Assembly: GCF_002953195.1 (NCBI RefSeq)
Contig: NZ_CP026377.1
Location: 2,976,001-3,040,000, forward strand
Source of the DNA: Mixta gaviniae
Lineage (GTDB): Bacteria; Pseudomonadota; Gammaproteobacteria; Enterobacterales; Enterobacteriaceae
Direction of reading: 5' to 3'
Length of the DNA stretch: 64,000 nucleotides
The notes beneath the pieces were generated by a model that was not told the DNA's origin, ran no database searches, and saw nothing but the letters and a program-made list of their open reading frames with translations. The position numbers and the translations under genes are program-made. How positions within the stretch are numbered: the first letter of the stretch is position 1; the number at the start of each line of letters is the position of its first letter. Shown here piece by piece: positions 22,337 through 30,990 of this stretch.

Positions 22337-22415
22337 TGAATCGTTTCAGCTGTATTGAGAAAAAAAGCGTTATCCCATGCCAACTTTACTACCGAGATAA
22401 CGCTGAAACGTTTCA
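22337..22415 (-). promoter_or_regulatory. Two Cra (FruR) operators of fruBKA
   Basis: The distal site GCTGAAACGTTTCA (22402-22415) is a perfect Cra consensus. The proximal site, read on the minus strand at 22350-22337, is GCTGAAACGATTCA, with one change. E. coli fruB has the same paired arrangement. Cra represses here, and fructose 1-phosphate releases it. Confidence 0.9.
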
Positions 22416-22450
22416 ATCAGTTTGGTACAGAGTGCCGTTTGCGCGCAAGT

Positions 22451-22824
22451 TATACGTAAATTTGCGTAGCATATTTTTGAAGCAACGCACATTTCATTTA
22501 CCTTTTCGGAATAAACCCTCTTCATAGCTGATGGCTTTGCTGAAAGCGAACTAAAATCAACTCCCGGATTTCAGCCTTTTTCAGCAGGCGGCGGAAAAAA
22601 AGTAAATCGGGACTGAAGGGGTTTTGACAGGCGGATGGGGAAAAAAGCGCACGGCGTTGGCCGGTTAAAACCCAGTCTATTGGGCACCGTCGCCAGGCCG
22701 GCGTCTGCAGGTTACGGTTACGGCTTTTGGCGTTCGGCAACGGCCATGCGGATCGGCCGCTGGGGTCTGCGGGAGGAGGCCAATCTTTACCGGGCGCTCA
22801 AATACTCAGGCCTGGAAGTTAGGT
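22451..22824. other. Non-coding stretch at the setB position
   Basis: In E. coli the sugar exporter setB lies between fruB and yeiW, reading away from fruB. Here no setB-like reading frame is seen on either strand. The stretch holds only short frames without ribosome sites or familiar motifs, and it runs into a tetranucleotide repeat at 22825. It may be a deletion scar; that is inference from gene order. Confidence 0.5.
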
Positions 22825-22944
22825 CAGTCGGTCAGTTAGCCAGTCAGCCAGTCAGCCAGTCAGCCAGCCAGTTAGCCAGTCAGTCAGTCAGCCAGTCAGC
22901 CAGTCAGCCAGTCAGCCAGTCAGCCAGTCAGCCAGTCAGCCAGC
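22825..22944. repeat. CAGY tetranucleotide tandem repeat, 30 units
   Basis: Exactly 120 bases built of 4-base units, nearly all CAGT or CAGC, with CGGT once and TAGC twice. CAGT and CAGC mostly alternate, giving a higher 8-base period. The tract ends nine bases before the yeiW stop codon. A frame crossing it would encode repeated Ser-Gln-Pro/Ala-Val peptides, but such a frame has no convincing start. The function is unknown. Confidence 0.95.
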
Positions 22945-22953
22945 CGGAGGATC

Positions 22954-23208
22954 TCAGGGCGCGGTCGCCGCTTCCAGCGTGAGCAGCCAGGTCATTGCCT
23001 GCTCGCGCGTCGAGGCGCACATCTCTGCCGAGGGCTGCAGGCTGGCGCACACCTTCGGGCGCAGCGACGAGCCAAAGATTTTGCAGCGCAGCTGCGCGTC
23101 GAGCTGAACACAGGGCGTATTGGCCGGTTTTCCCTGCGGCATGCCGGGAATCGGCGATGAGATAGACGGCGCCGTACAACAGGCTCCGCAGGCGGTGCGA
23201 CACTCCAT
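22954..23208 (-). CDS. yeiW: YkgJ-type cysteine cluster protein YeiW
   Basis: An 84-residue protein matching E. coli YeiW in sequence and position. It belongs to the UPF0153/YkgJ family, which has a cysteine cluster thought to bind zinc or iron. The N-terminal [14 protein letters not shown] holds four cysteines, and PCVQLD, LRCKIFG, KVCASL and MCAS supply more. The sequence [19 protein letters not shown] is strongly conserved. The ATG at 23208 follows an AAGGGG ribosome site. Open frame continues upstream through the 60-base repeats, but the family begins at MECR. Function unproven. Confidence 0.88.
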   Translation of the reverse strand: MECRTACGACCTAPSISSPIPGMPQGKPANTPCVQLDAQLRCKIFGSSLRPKVCASLQPSAEMCASTREQAMTWLLTLEAATAP

Positions 23209-23254
23209 ACCTTTCCCCTTAAAAATTTCCGCGACAATATCAGCCCGCCGCCGG

Positions 23255-23400
23255 AATTGCCATGCGCGGCAGGAAATATTGCGCGTTTCCGACAGCGCAC
23301 CGTTTGACTGGCGCAATTGCCAGGCGCGCCGGGAAAGAGTACGCGTTTCCGGTATCGCACCGTTTGACTGGCGCAATTGCCATGCGCGCCGGGAAAAATG
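23255..23400. repeat. 60-base tandem repeat, about 2.4 copies
   Basis: Two full copies at 23281-23340 and 23341-23400 share long identical blocks such as GCACCGTTTGACTGGCGCAA and TTGCCAGGCGCGCCGGGAAA (one base differs in the second copy). A partial degenerate copy (AATTGCCATGCGCGGCAGGAAA) lies at 23255-23276. The period is exactly 60 bases. It fills the gap between divergent yeiW and yeiP and must lie in or near their promoters. Confidence 0.9.
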
Positions 23401-23478
23401 AGTCCGGGATCTTGCCTGATCAGTTGGCCGGGAGTACTTTGTCGCGATTCTTTATTCCCCCATGCAGAGAGAGTTGAC

Positions 23479-24051
23479 ATGCCAAGAGCTAACGAAATTA
23501 AGCGCGGAATGGCCGTGACCTGGAACGGTAAGCTGCTGCTGGTAAAAGATATCGATATCCAGAGTCCCAGCGCCCGTGGCGCCTCAACCCTGTATAAAAT
23601 GCGTTTTACCGATATCCGCACCGGCCTGAAGGTGGAAGAGCGCTTTAAAGGCGACGATATTCTCGACACCATCACCCTGAGCCGCCGCTCGGTGACCTTC
23701 TCCTACGTCGACGGCGATGAATATGTCTTTATGGATGACGAAGACTACACCCCCTACAGCTTTAAAAAAGCGCAGATCGAAGAAGAGCTGCTGTTTATTC
23801 CCGAAGGCGGCATGCCGGGCATTCAGGTTCTCACCATGGATGGCCAGGTGCTGGCGCTTGAGCTGCCGCAGACGGTGGATATGGAAATCGTCGATACCTC
23901 GCCGGGCATTAAAGGCGCCTCGGCCAGCGCGCGCACCAAACCCGCGGTAATGAGTACCGGCCTGTCGATTCAGGTGCCGGAATACCTCAGCAACGGCGAG
24001 AAAATCCGCATTCATATCGCTGAGCGCCGCTATATGGGCCGCGCAGACTAA
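23479..24051 (+). CDS. yeiP: Elongation factor P-like protein YeiP
   Basis: A 190-residue paralogue of elongation factor P, matching E. coli YeiP throughout. It has three OB-type domains: the N-terminal KOW-like domain with [20 protein letters not shown], a middle domain ([15 protein letters not shown]), and a C-terminal domain ending [19 protein letters not shown] helps ribosomes through polyproline stretches. YeiP's own role is less clear; recent work links it to particular stall motifs. ATG 23479 has GAGAGAG upstream. The open frame extends back into the 60-base repeats, but that extension is not part of the family. Confidence 0.95.
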   Translation: MPRANEIKRGMAVTWNGKLLLVKDIDIQSPSARGASTLYKMRFTDIRTGLKVEERFKGDDILDTITLSRRSVTFSYVDGDEYVFMDDEDYTPYSFKKAQIEEELLFIPEGGMPGIQVLTMDGQVLALELPQTVDMEIVDTSPGIKGASASARTKPAVMSTGLSIQVPEYLSNGEKIRIHIAERRYMGRAD

Positions 24052-24058
24052 CATCCCC

Positions 24059-24086
24059 GCCCGGCGAGAGTGTCGCCGGGCATTTT
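24059..24086 (+). terminator. Rho-independent terminator for yeiP
   Basis: GCCCGGCGA (from 24059) pairs with TCGCCGGGC (ending 24081), followed by ATTTTG. It may also serve the convergent gene ending at 24108. Confidence 0.75.
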
Positions 24087-24107
24087 GTTATGTTATAACA
24101 AAATCAC

Positions 24108-24395
24108 TCAGGGAACGCTGATCGTTACCACGCCCACCTTGTGCTGGCTGTCGAGCCAGGTCAGATGCCTCTCCTCAAAGGGGGCTGAGCGCTGCTTTTC
24201 CTGGACGATTTCAGCAAGCGGCTGGCTCTGCTGCCGCCATTCGCCGTTTCGATAACAGCTGCTGCGCAGCGCCTGGCCTGTAACGGAATAGTGGCAGCCG
24301 ACTTCGTGAATGCCGCCGGTAAACAGCACCGTGCCGTCTTCGGCGCAGGCGACAGCGGAAAAAAGCAGTAAGGCAGGTAAGGCTGAATATTTCAT
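24108..24395 (-). CDS. Small exported protein with fimbrial-like motif
   Basis: A 95-residue protein with a signal peptide (MKYSALPALLLFSAVACA, mature from EDGT). The mature N-terminus GTVLFTGGIHEVGCHYSV resembles the start of chaperone-usher fimbrial subunits (Gly ... Phe-Thr-Gly-x-Ile ... Cys). A second Cys occurs in SSCYRNG. It is too short for a full fimbrial subunit, so it may be a remnant or a small periplasmic protein with a similar fold. A GTG four codons upstream is possible, but ATG 24395 leaves room for the GGA ribosome site. It lies between yeiP and yeiR, where E. coli has no gene. Confidence 0.55.
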   Translation of the reverse strand: MKYSALPALLLFSAVACAEDGTVLFTGGIHEVGCHYSVTGQALRSSCYRNGEWRQQSQPLAEIVQEKQRSAPFEERHLTWLDSQHKVGVVTISVP

Positions 24396-24504
24396 GGGTT
24401 GTTCCACACCATTGGATGATTCTTAGCAATACTATTAACTAAAAACGCTACCGGCTTTTTTGCGATGAAAATCGGGCCGGCTGGCGGATAAAAAGGAGGT
24501 AAGC

Positions 24505-25494
24505 ATGATCCAGGTCAACCTGATCACCGGTTTTCTCGGCAGCGGCAAAACCACGACGCTGCTGCACCTGCTGGCTAACAAACCGGAAGGCGAAAACTGG
24601 GCGATCCTGGTCAATGAATTCGGCGAAATCGGCATCGATGGCGCGCTGCTGGCGGAAAGCGGCGCAGTGCTGAAAGAGATCCCCGGCGGCTGCATGTGCT
24701 GCGTAAACGGCCTGCCAATGCAGGTCGGCCTGAATATGCTGCTGCGTCAGAACGCGCTTGACCGCCTGCTGATTGAGCCGACCGGCCTTGGCCACCCTAA
24801 ACAGATCCTGGATATGCTCAGCGCCGAAGCTTATCAGCCCTGGCTGAGCGTACAGGCGTCGCTGACGCTGCTCGATCCGCGTCAGCTCAGCGATGCGCGC
24901 GTGCGGGAAAACGAAAACTTCCGCGATCAGCTGGCGGCGGCGGATATCGTCATCGCCAATAAGCAGGATCGCTGGCAGGCGCAGGATCGTCAGGCGCTGG
25001 CGCAGTGGCAGACGCAAGAACTTGGCGATCGCCCGTTAATCGCCACCGAATATGGCCGCATCGATCCGGCGCTGCTGGCGCAACCGCGCCGCAACCTGCG
25101 CGCATTGCCGCAGAGCGCCGCGCATCAGCACGCCCATCCACGGCGCGAGTCGGGCCTGGCGGCGCTGCGCCTTGATAACAATGCACGCTGGCGGCGCGCC
25201 TTTAATCAGGGTCAGGGCTATTACGCCTGCGGCTGGGCCTTCGACAGCGAAACAGTTTTCGACACTGTCGGCGTGCTGGAGTGGGCGCGTCTGGCGCCGG
25301 TAGAGCGCGTAAAAGGGGTGATGCGCATCGCCGAGGGCGCGGTCAGCATTAATCGTCAGGGCGCCGATTTTCGTATTGAAACGCGTCAGGCGCCGCCGCC
25401 GGACAGCCGCATTGAGATCATTCACCACAGCGACGCAGACTGGAATCAGTTACAAAGCGAATTGTTGAAACTCCGTTTAACTGATAAGCCGTAA
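24505..25494 (+). CDS. yeiR: COG0523 zinc-binding GTPase YeiR
   Basis: A 329-residue G3E-family GTPase matching E. coli YeiR. Walker A is GFLGSGKTTT (residues about 9-18). The metal-binding CxCC motif is in PGGCMCCVNGLP. EPTGLGHP and the NKQD guanine-specificity motif are also seen. The C-terminal CobW domain runs from about residue 220. These proteins move zinc into client enzymes or buffer it. AGGAGGT lies 5-7 bases before the ATG. Histidines in AAHQHAHPRRE between the domains could bind metal. lpxT follows on the same strand after 36 bases. Confidence 0.93.
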   Translation: MIQVNLITGFLGSGKTTTLLHLLANKPEGENWAILVNEFGEIGIDGALLAESGAVLKEIPGGCMCCVNGLPMQVGLNMLLRQNALDRLLIEPTGLGHPKQILDMLSAEAYQPWLSVQASLTLLDPRQLSDARVRENENFRDQLAAADIVIANKQDRWQAQDRQALAQWQTQELGDRPLIATEYGRIDPALLAQPRRNLRALPQSAAHQHAHPRRESGLAALRLDNNARWRRAFNQGQGYYACGWAFDSETVFDTVGVLEWARLAPVERVKGVMRIAEGAVSINRQGADFRIETRQAPPPDSRIEIIHHSDADWNQLQSELLKLRLTDKP

Positions 25495-25530
25495 CTTATG
25501 CCGTTATTTTGTCCTTTGACTTGAGTCCTT

Positions 25531-26244
25531 ATGAACGCAAAACGGTTAGCGATTATTCTGCTGCTGAACCTGGCCGGCGTGGCGCTGTTTTTATCCTGGT
25601 ATCTTCCGGGCAATCACGGCCCCTGGTTTGGCATCGATAAAGCGATATTTTTCTGGTTCAACCAGCATATGGCGACCAGCCACGCTTTCGCTCTGGTGCT
25701 GGCGATCACTAACTTTCGTGGTTTCGACGCCGTCTCATTGCTGGCGATGGGCCTGCTTTACTGGTCCTACTGGCGCCGCGAAACGCCGCAAGGGCGACGC
25801 CGTATGCTGGCTATCGGCATCTGTATGCTGATCACCGCCGTGATCCTGAATCAGCTGGGCCATCTGCTGCCGGTGAAGCATTCCAGCCCAACGCTGTTTT
25901 TCGACAACGTCTGGCGTGTGAGCGAGCTGACCGGCATTCCAGCAAAAGATGCCTCGAAAGATAGCTTCCCAGGCGACCACGGCATGATGCTGATCATTTT
26001 CGCCTGCTTTATGCTGCGTTATGTCGGCATTCGGGCATTTTTGATGGCGCTGGCGATCGCGGTGGTGTTCTCTCTGCCGCGCATTATGGCGGGCGCGCAT
26101 TGGTTCACCGATGTGGCGGTAGGATCGCTGTCGGTAGTGCTGGTGGGGCTGAGCTGGTGGCTTATCACCCCCGCCAGCGACTCGCTGGTCAACTGGCTCT
26201 ATCGCACGCTGCCAGGCAGATATAAACCTGGCAAAGCGGCCTGA
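25531..26244 (+). CDS. lpxT: Kdo2-lipid A phosphotransferase LpxT
   Basis: A 237-residue inner-membrane phosphatidic-acid-phosphatase-type (PAP2) enzyme matching E. coli LpxT (YeiU). It moves a phosphate from undecaprenyl diphosphate to the 1-position of lipid A, making the 1-diphosphate form and recycling the carrier lipid. The PAP2 signature is split into KHSSPTLFF, KDSFPGDHGMM and SLPRIMAGAHWFTDVAVG, with the catalytic His in the last two. It has about six membrane segments. A strong terminator follows directly. Confidence 0.94.
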   Translation: MNAKRLAIILLLNLAGVALFLSWYLPGNHGPWFGIDKAIFFWFNQHMATSHAFALVLAITNFRGFDAVSLLAMGLLYWSYWRRETPQGRRRMLAIGICMLITAVILNQLGHLLPVKHSSPTLFFDNVWRVSELTGIPAKDASKDSFPGDHGMMLIIFACFMLRYVGIRAFLMALAIAVVFSLPRIMAGAHWFTDVAVGSLSVVLVGLSWWLITPASDSLVNWLYRTLPGRYKPGKAA

Positions 26245-26249
26245 AAAAG

Positions 26250-26280
26250 GCCCGTCGGCTTCCCCGGCGGGCTTTTTTTT
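26250..26280 (+). terminator. Rho-independent terminator for lpxT
   Basis: GCCCGTCGG (26250-26258) pairs with CCGGCGGGC (26264-26272), with one T-G wobble, followed by eight T. Confidence 0.92.
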
Positions 26281-26736
26281 ATAGATTGATAATAAGCCTG
26301 CTAATGAAGGATGTGAGAGGCAAGGAGTATATCAGGGTTAAGCCCTTATTATGTTTTGAGAGTGTTTGTCCAGCCCCCCTGCTCTGAAAACCTGCGCAAT
26401 CCCCTAAATTGACCGATTAAAGCCCCTTTAATCTCGCCATTATTTATCCATATTTGTCTATAAAGTAACCAAATGGTTATATATTGATTTCACATCAAAA
26501 AAACCTATAAAAAAGTGCGTAAAACCACTCGCCATGCGGCATGCGATCGGGTAACCTCAGCCACTGCAAGGCATTAGTGGCGATGAAAAGGCGAATCTGG
26601 AAAAGAAAAATGTGCGCATTTACACATTTTAAAGATTCAGAAATTGTCTTATGCCTTTGCACTAATTAATCTCATGCCGTTTTGCTCATTAATCAGCGAC
26701 CTCCGGTCGTAAGGACTTCAAGGGATAATAAACATA
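26281..26736 (+). other. Long intergenic leader upstream of mepS
   Basis: 456 bases without a credible gene on either strand, visibly AT-rich in the middle. It must contain the mepS promoter. I see several A/T-rich hexamers but cannot choose a promoter. TTTACACATTTTAAAGATTC and the stretch around 26640-26700 look like the nearer candidates. No RNA family was recognised. Confidence 0.5.
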
Positions 26737-27309
26737 ATGGTCAAATCTCAACCGTTCCTGAGATATATCTTGCGGGCGATCCCTGCTGTCGCGCTGGCGA
26801 CGTTACTCTCAGCATGTAGTGGCCATCACGGACAGAATGCGCAAACTGAGACCCATGCAGTTAATAACCACAATGGTTTTTTACTTCAAGCGTCTCAGGA
26901 TGAATTTGAACAAATGGTGCAGAATGTCGATATTAAATCGCGCATTCTGGAACAATATGATGACTGGAAAGGGGTGCGCTATCGTCTCGGCGGCACCACC
27001 AAACGCGGCATCGATTGCTCCGCCTTTGTTCAGGTAACTTTTCGTGAGCAGTTTGGTCTCGACCTGCCGCGATCCACATGGGAACAAAAGGATACCGGAC
27101 GCGGGGTATCACGCAGCAAGCTGCGTCCCGGCGATTTGGTCCTGTTCCGCGCCGGCTCTACCGGCCGTCACGTAGGCATTTATCTGGGCAATGATAATTT
27201 TGTCCATGCTTCGACCAGCAGCGGCGTAATGATTTCCAGTCTTAACGACGCTTACTGGAAAAATCGCTATCGGGAAGCCCGACGCGTACTGAGCCGAACG
27301 CAAAGTTAA
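26737..27309 (+). CDS. mepS: Murein DD-endopeptidase/LD-carboxypeptidase MepS (Spr)
   Basis: A 190-residue lipoprotein of the NlpC/P60 family matching E. coli MepS. It cuts peptide cross-links in peptidoglycan to allow wall growth. The lipobox is LLSAC, lipidated Cys about 27. Catalytic Cys94 lies in RGIDCSAFV, and His145 (GRHVGIYL) and His157 (FVHASTS) complete the triad. In E. coli its amount is set by NlpI-Prc proteolysis, whose target would be this protein. A terminator with a T8 run follows about 40 bases later. Confidence 0.95.
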   Translation: MVKSQPFLRYILRAIPAVALATLLSACSGHHGQNAQTETHAVNNHNGFLLQASQDEFEQMVQNVDIKSRILEQYDDWKGVRYRLGGTTKRGIDCSAFVQVTFREQFGLDLPRSTWEQKDTGRGVSRSKLRPGDLVLFRAGSTGRHVGIYLGNDNFVHASTSSGVMISSLNDAYWKNRYREARRVLSRTQS

Positions 27310-27345
27310 TTTATCCCTGAAGTCGTTTCTATTTAATGAGCTAAT

Positions 27346-27374
27346 AAAAACGCTGCCCCGGCAGCGTTTTTTTT
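27346..27374 (+). terminator. Rho-independent terminator for mepS
   Basis: CGCTGCC (27351-27357) pairs with GGCAGCG (27360-27366). It is extended by AAAAA on the left against the run of eight T on the right. Confidence 0.92.
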
Positions 27375-27532
27375 GCCCCGCGTTTTCGCCGCCAAAAAAT
27401 GTTTTGCCTGGCCCTTCATTCAGAATAACGAGACATCGGGTCCCCACTCGTTATATTCTCCACGTTTATTATCAGAGTGCGGCTGTACTAAATCTCACCA
27501 TAAGAACAGGCCAAAACGAGAGACAATGCCCA

Positions 27533-29104
27533 ATGCCGTTATCCAAAGTTATAAAGCGCCATGCAGTTCATCCGCGCAGAATAGCCGGGCTTAGCGCCAT
27601 TGCAGGCATCGTTTTTTTCCTGGCATTTAGTGCCGTTACGCTATTTATTATTCACCATAAACGCGCGCAGCAGCACGATCGTCTGGCTAACGCCAGTAAA
27701 GCGTATATGCAGACGCTGTTCGATAACCTCGAAAAAAGCCTGCTGCCGCTGCTGCCCTATACCAGCGGCGACTGCCGCCAGGCCAGCGAAGAACTCGCCT
27801 CGCGCGCCGCGTTTACTACCGGCGTCCGCGCCATTCTGCTGGTGCGCGCCGGTAACGCCTGGTGTTCATCGGCCACCGGCGCCTTTTTGCTGCCGGTTCA
27901 CGCCTTCTCCCCTTCGCTGATGCTGACGCGCAGCCGCGACGTCAGGCTGGTCGCCGGCACGCCCAAAATCCCGCATCGCCCTGCGCTGTTGCTGTGGATG
28001 GCGCACCCGCATTACCGCGATCAGGGGCTGCTGACCACGCTCGATTTGAATATTACCCCCTTACTGATGCTGGCGGCGCGGCAGCACAGCGTCGACGGGC
28101 TGGCGATCGCGGCCGGTAATCTGGCGCTGCTGACCTGGAATAACCATATTATTCCGCGCGCCAGCCTGCCCGCCGCGCCGCTGCGTCAGTTCACCCTGCC
28201 GGGCTACGCGCTGACCTTTTACCTCTACGGCAAAGATCTGCCGACGCGCGATATGGCGATGACGCTGCTGGCGGGCGTGCTGCTGGCGCTGGTGGTAGCA
28301 TCGGGCTGCTGGCTGCTCTTCTCCCTGCGCCTGCGCCCCGGCAAAGAGATTCTGGCGGCCATCAAACGCAACGAATTCCACGTGGCCTATCAGCCCCTGA
28401 TCGAAGCCGTCTCCGGACGCGTTTACGGGCTGGAGGCGCTGCTGCGCTGGACGCATCCGGTGACCGGCCCTATCCCGCCGGACGCTTTTATCAGCTATGC
28501 CGAAAGCCAGAATATGATTGTACCGCTGACGCGCCATCTGTTTACGCTGGTGGCGCGCGACGCCCGCCTGCTCAGCCCCTGGCTGCCGCCTGGCGTGACC
28601 ATGGGCCTGAATATCGCCCCCGGTCATCTGGCCGCCGACAGCTTCCGCCAGGATGTGGAAGCCTGGATCGCGGCGATGCCGCCCGACCATTTCGATTACG
28701 TATTTGAGATCACCGAACGCACCATGGTTTCGGATAAAAATGCGGCGGAGGTGTTTGACTGGCTGCACGCGCAGCAGATCACCATTGCCATCGACGATTT
28801 TGGCACCGGTCACAGCGCGCTTATCTATCTGGAAAAATTCTGCTTTGATTATCTCAAGATCGATCGTGGCTTTGTACAGAGCATCGGCATGGAAACCGTA
28901 ACCTCGCCGGTACTGGACGTGGTATTGAATCTGGCGCGCAAGCTGAACCTGAAAACGGTGGCCGAGGGGGTGGAAACGGAAGAGCAGGCCGCCTGGCTGC
29001 TGAAGCGCGGCGTGACGCATATGCAGGGCTACCTCTTCAGCCGCCCGTTGCCGCCGGATGAGCTGATCCCCTGGCTGCAGACGCGCCAGACGCGCCTCTC
29101 CTGA
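27533..29104 (+). CDS. pdeN: CSS-motif cyclic-di-GMP phosphodiesterase PdeN (Rtn)
   Basis: A 523-residue membrane protein. A first helix (about residues 18-40) and a second (about 240-265) flank a periplasmic CSS-motif domain, in which the Cys-Ser-Ser is visible in AWCSSATG. The cytoplasmic EAL domain follows, with GLEALLRW, NIAPGHL, FEITERT, IDDFGTGHSAL, KIDRGF and EGVETEEQ: the catalytic and metal residues are intact, so hydrolysis of c-di-GMP is expected. In this family the periplasmic redox state (DsbA/DsbB) controls activity. The start at 27533 is chosen by length (E. coli, 518 residues). yejA follows directly. Confidence 0.9.
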   Translation: MPLSKVIKRHAVHPRRIAGLSAIAGIVFFLAFSAVTLFIIHHKRAQQHDRLANASKAYMQTLFDNLEKSLLPLLPYTSGDCRQASEELASRAAFTTGVRAILLVRAGNAWCSSATGAFLLPVHAFSPSLMLTRSRDVRLVAGTPKIPHRPALLLWMAHPHYRDQGLLTTLDLNITPLLMLAARQHSVDGLAIAAGNLALLTWNNHIIPRASLPAAPLRQFTLPGYALTFYLYGKDLPTRDMAMTLLAGVLLALVVASGCWLLFSLRLRPGKEILAAIKRNEFHVAYQPLIEAVSGRVYGLEALLRWTHPVTGPIPPDAFISYAESQNMIVPLTRHLFTLVARDARLLSPWLPPGVTMGLNIAPGHLAADSFRQDVEAWIAAMPPDHFDYVFEITERTMVSDKNAAEVFDWLHAQQITIAIDDFGTGHSALIYLEKFCFDYLKIDRGFVQSIGMETVTSPVLDVVLNLARKLNLKTVAEGVETEEQAAWLLKRGVTHMQGYLFSRPLPPDELIPWLQTRQTRLS

Positions 29105-29175
29105 TGGCGCAGCCGGTAATGACTGACCAGCGCGCCCGCGGGCGTCGCTTCTTGATGCGGGAGTTTACTGACCTG

Positions 29176-30981
29176 ATGTTATGTCGTCTGTTGATACTGA
29201 TCCTGGTTTTCGGCAGCGCGCTAAGCGCGCAGGCGGATATCATTCGTGAAAGCTACGCCTTCGCCGAGCTGGGCGAGCCGAAATATGGCGTCGGCTTCAC
29301 CCATTTTGACTACGTTAACCCGGCGGCGCCGAAAGGCGGCAAAATTACCCTGCCGGCGCTCGGCAACTACGATAATTTCAATCGTTACGCCTCGCGCGGC
29401 TATCCGGGCGCGCGCACCGAAACGCTCTACGATCCGCTATTTACCGCTTCCGAAGATGAGATCGGCAGCTACTATCCGCTGATCGCTGAATATGCCCGCT
29501 ACCCTGCGGATTTCAAATGGGCGGAAATCACGCTCAATCCGCGCGCACGCTTTCAGGACGGCACGCCGATCACCGCGCAGGATGTCGCCTTTACCTTTGA
29601 AAAATTTATGACCGAAGGGGTGCCTTTTTTCCGCGTGATTTATAAAGGCACCACGGTGAAGGCGATCTCGCGCCTGACAGTGCGCATTGAGCTGCCGAAA
29701 CCGGACCGCAGCATGATGCTGGATCTGTTCACCCTGCCGGTGCTGCCGGAAAAGTTCTGGCGCCAGCATAAATTCAACGAGCCGCTGGGTTATCCCCCGC
29801 TCTCCAGCGGCCCCTATCGCATCACCTCCTATAAGGTCGGGCAATATATTGTCTATTCGCGCGTGAAGGATTACTGGGCGGCCGATCTGCCGGTCAATAA
29901 GGGGCGCTTTAACTTCGATACCATTCGCTACGACTACTATCTGGATGACAATGTCGCTTTCGAGGCGTTTAAAGCGGGCGCCTACGATTTTCGCACCGAG
30001 ATCTCAGCGAAAAACTGGGCGACGCAGTACCGCGGCGAGAGCTTCGACCGGCAGCAGATCGTTAAAGAGCCGCGGCCGAACCAGGTGACGACCGACGCCG
30101 CCTGGCTGGCGATCAACAATGAAAAAGCGCTGTTTAGCGATCGGCGCGTGCGCCAGGCGCTGACGCTGGCGTTCGATTTCGAATGGATGAACAAGGCGCT
30201 GTTCTATCAGTCATATCAGCGTACCAGCAGCTATTTCCAGAACACCGACTATGCGGCGCGCGGCTATCCCGACGCCGCCGAGCTGGAAATCCTCGCGCCT
30301 TTTAAAGGCAAAATTCCCGATGAGGTGTTCAGCGAGCGCTTTCAGCCGCCGATCAGCGACGGCAGCGGCTATGACCGCGCCAACCTGCTGCGTGCGCTGA
30401 AGCTGCTGCAGGAGGCGGGCTGGCAGCTGAAAAATCGCCAGCTGGTTAACGCCGCAGGCCAGCCGTTTCGTTTTGAGCTGCTGGTGAACAGCGGCAGCAG
30501 CATCAGTTGGGTGCTGCCGTTCCAGCACAGTCTGAAGCGGCTGGGTATCACCATGACCATTCGCCAGATCGACAGCTCGCAATATTTGCGGCGCCTGCGC
30601 CAGGGCGATTATGATATGACGCCAACGAACTATTACGCCGTGCCCTGGCCGAACAGTGGGCTAAGCCAGCGCTGGCAGTCTGCGTTTATCGAGTCCAGCT
30701 GGAACCAGGCGCGGGTTAAAAACCCGGTGCTGGATGCGCTAATCGATCGCATTCTGGCGCATCAGGGCGATAAAAACGCGCTGCTACCGTTAGGCCGCGC
30801 GCTGGATCGCGTGCTGTTGTGGAACAACTATATGATCCCGATGTGGTACAGCGGCCAGGACCGCTACGCCTGGTGGAATAAATTTTCGCATCCTGCGGTG
30901 ATACCCGCCTATTCCGTAGGGCTGGATAACTGGTGGTACGATGTTAACAAAGCCGCAAAACTGCCGGCGCAACGGCGTTAA
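29176..30981 (+). CDS. yejA: Peptide ABC transporter substrate-binding protein YejA
   Basis: A 601-residue extracellular solute-binding protein of family 5 (oligopeptide/microcin C type), close to E. coli YejA. The signal peptide is MLCRLLILILVFGSALSAQA. Motifs include DYVNPAAPKGGKI and RFQDGTPITAQDVAFTFEKF. With YejB, YejE and YejF it imports peptides; in E. coli this route also admits microcin C. ATG 29176 gives a standard signal peptide with GGGAG 12 bases upstream; ATG 29155 is the alternative. The open frame starts over the pdeN stop codon, and yejA-yejB-yejE-yejF run without terminators. Confidence 0.93.
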   Translation: MLCRLLILILVFGSALSAQADIIRESYAFAELGEPKYGVGFTHFDYVNPAAPKGGKITLPALGNYDNFNRYASRGYPGARTETLYDPLFTASEDEIGSYYPLIAEYARYPADFKWAEITLNPRARFQDGTPITAQDVAFTFEKFMTEGVPFFRVIYKGTTVKAISRLTVRIELPKPDRSMMLDLFTLPVLPEKFWRQHKFNEPLGYPPLSSGPYRITSYKVGQYIVYSRVKDYWAADLPVNKGRFNFDTIRYDYYLDDNVAFEAFKAGAYDFRTEISAKNWATQYRGESFDRQQIVKEPRPNQVTTDAAWLAINNEKALFSDRRVRQALTLAFDFEWMNKALFYQSYQRTSSYFQNTDYAARGYPDAAELEILAPFKGKIPDEVFSERFQPPISDGSGYDRANLLRALKLLQEAGWQLKNRQLVNAAGQPFRFELLVNSGSSISWVLPFQHSLKRLGITMTIRQIDSSQYLRRLRQGDYDMTPTNYYAVPWPNSGLSQRWQSAFIESSWNQARVKNPVLDALIDRILAHQGDKNALLPLGRALDRVLLWNNYMIPMWYSGQDRYAWWNKFSHPAVIPAYSVGLDNWWYDVNKAAKLPAQRR

Positions 30982-30990
30982 GGAGTGGGA

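Noticed and set aside
22825..22944. CRISPR-like array
   Set aside because: There are no spacers; it is a simple 4-base tandem repeat.
22635..22982. A frame encoding Ser-Gln-rich repeats across the CAGY tract
   Set aside because: The repeat peptide is the necessary result of a tetranucleotide repeat; there is no good start or family.
23281..23400. CRISPR or REP element in the 60-base repeats
   Set aside because: Direct head-to-tail copies with no unique spacers and no typical palindrome of REP elements.
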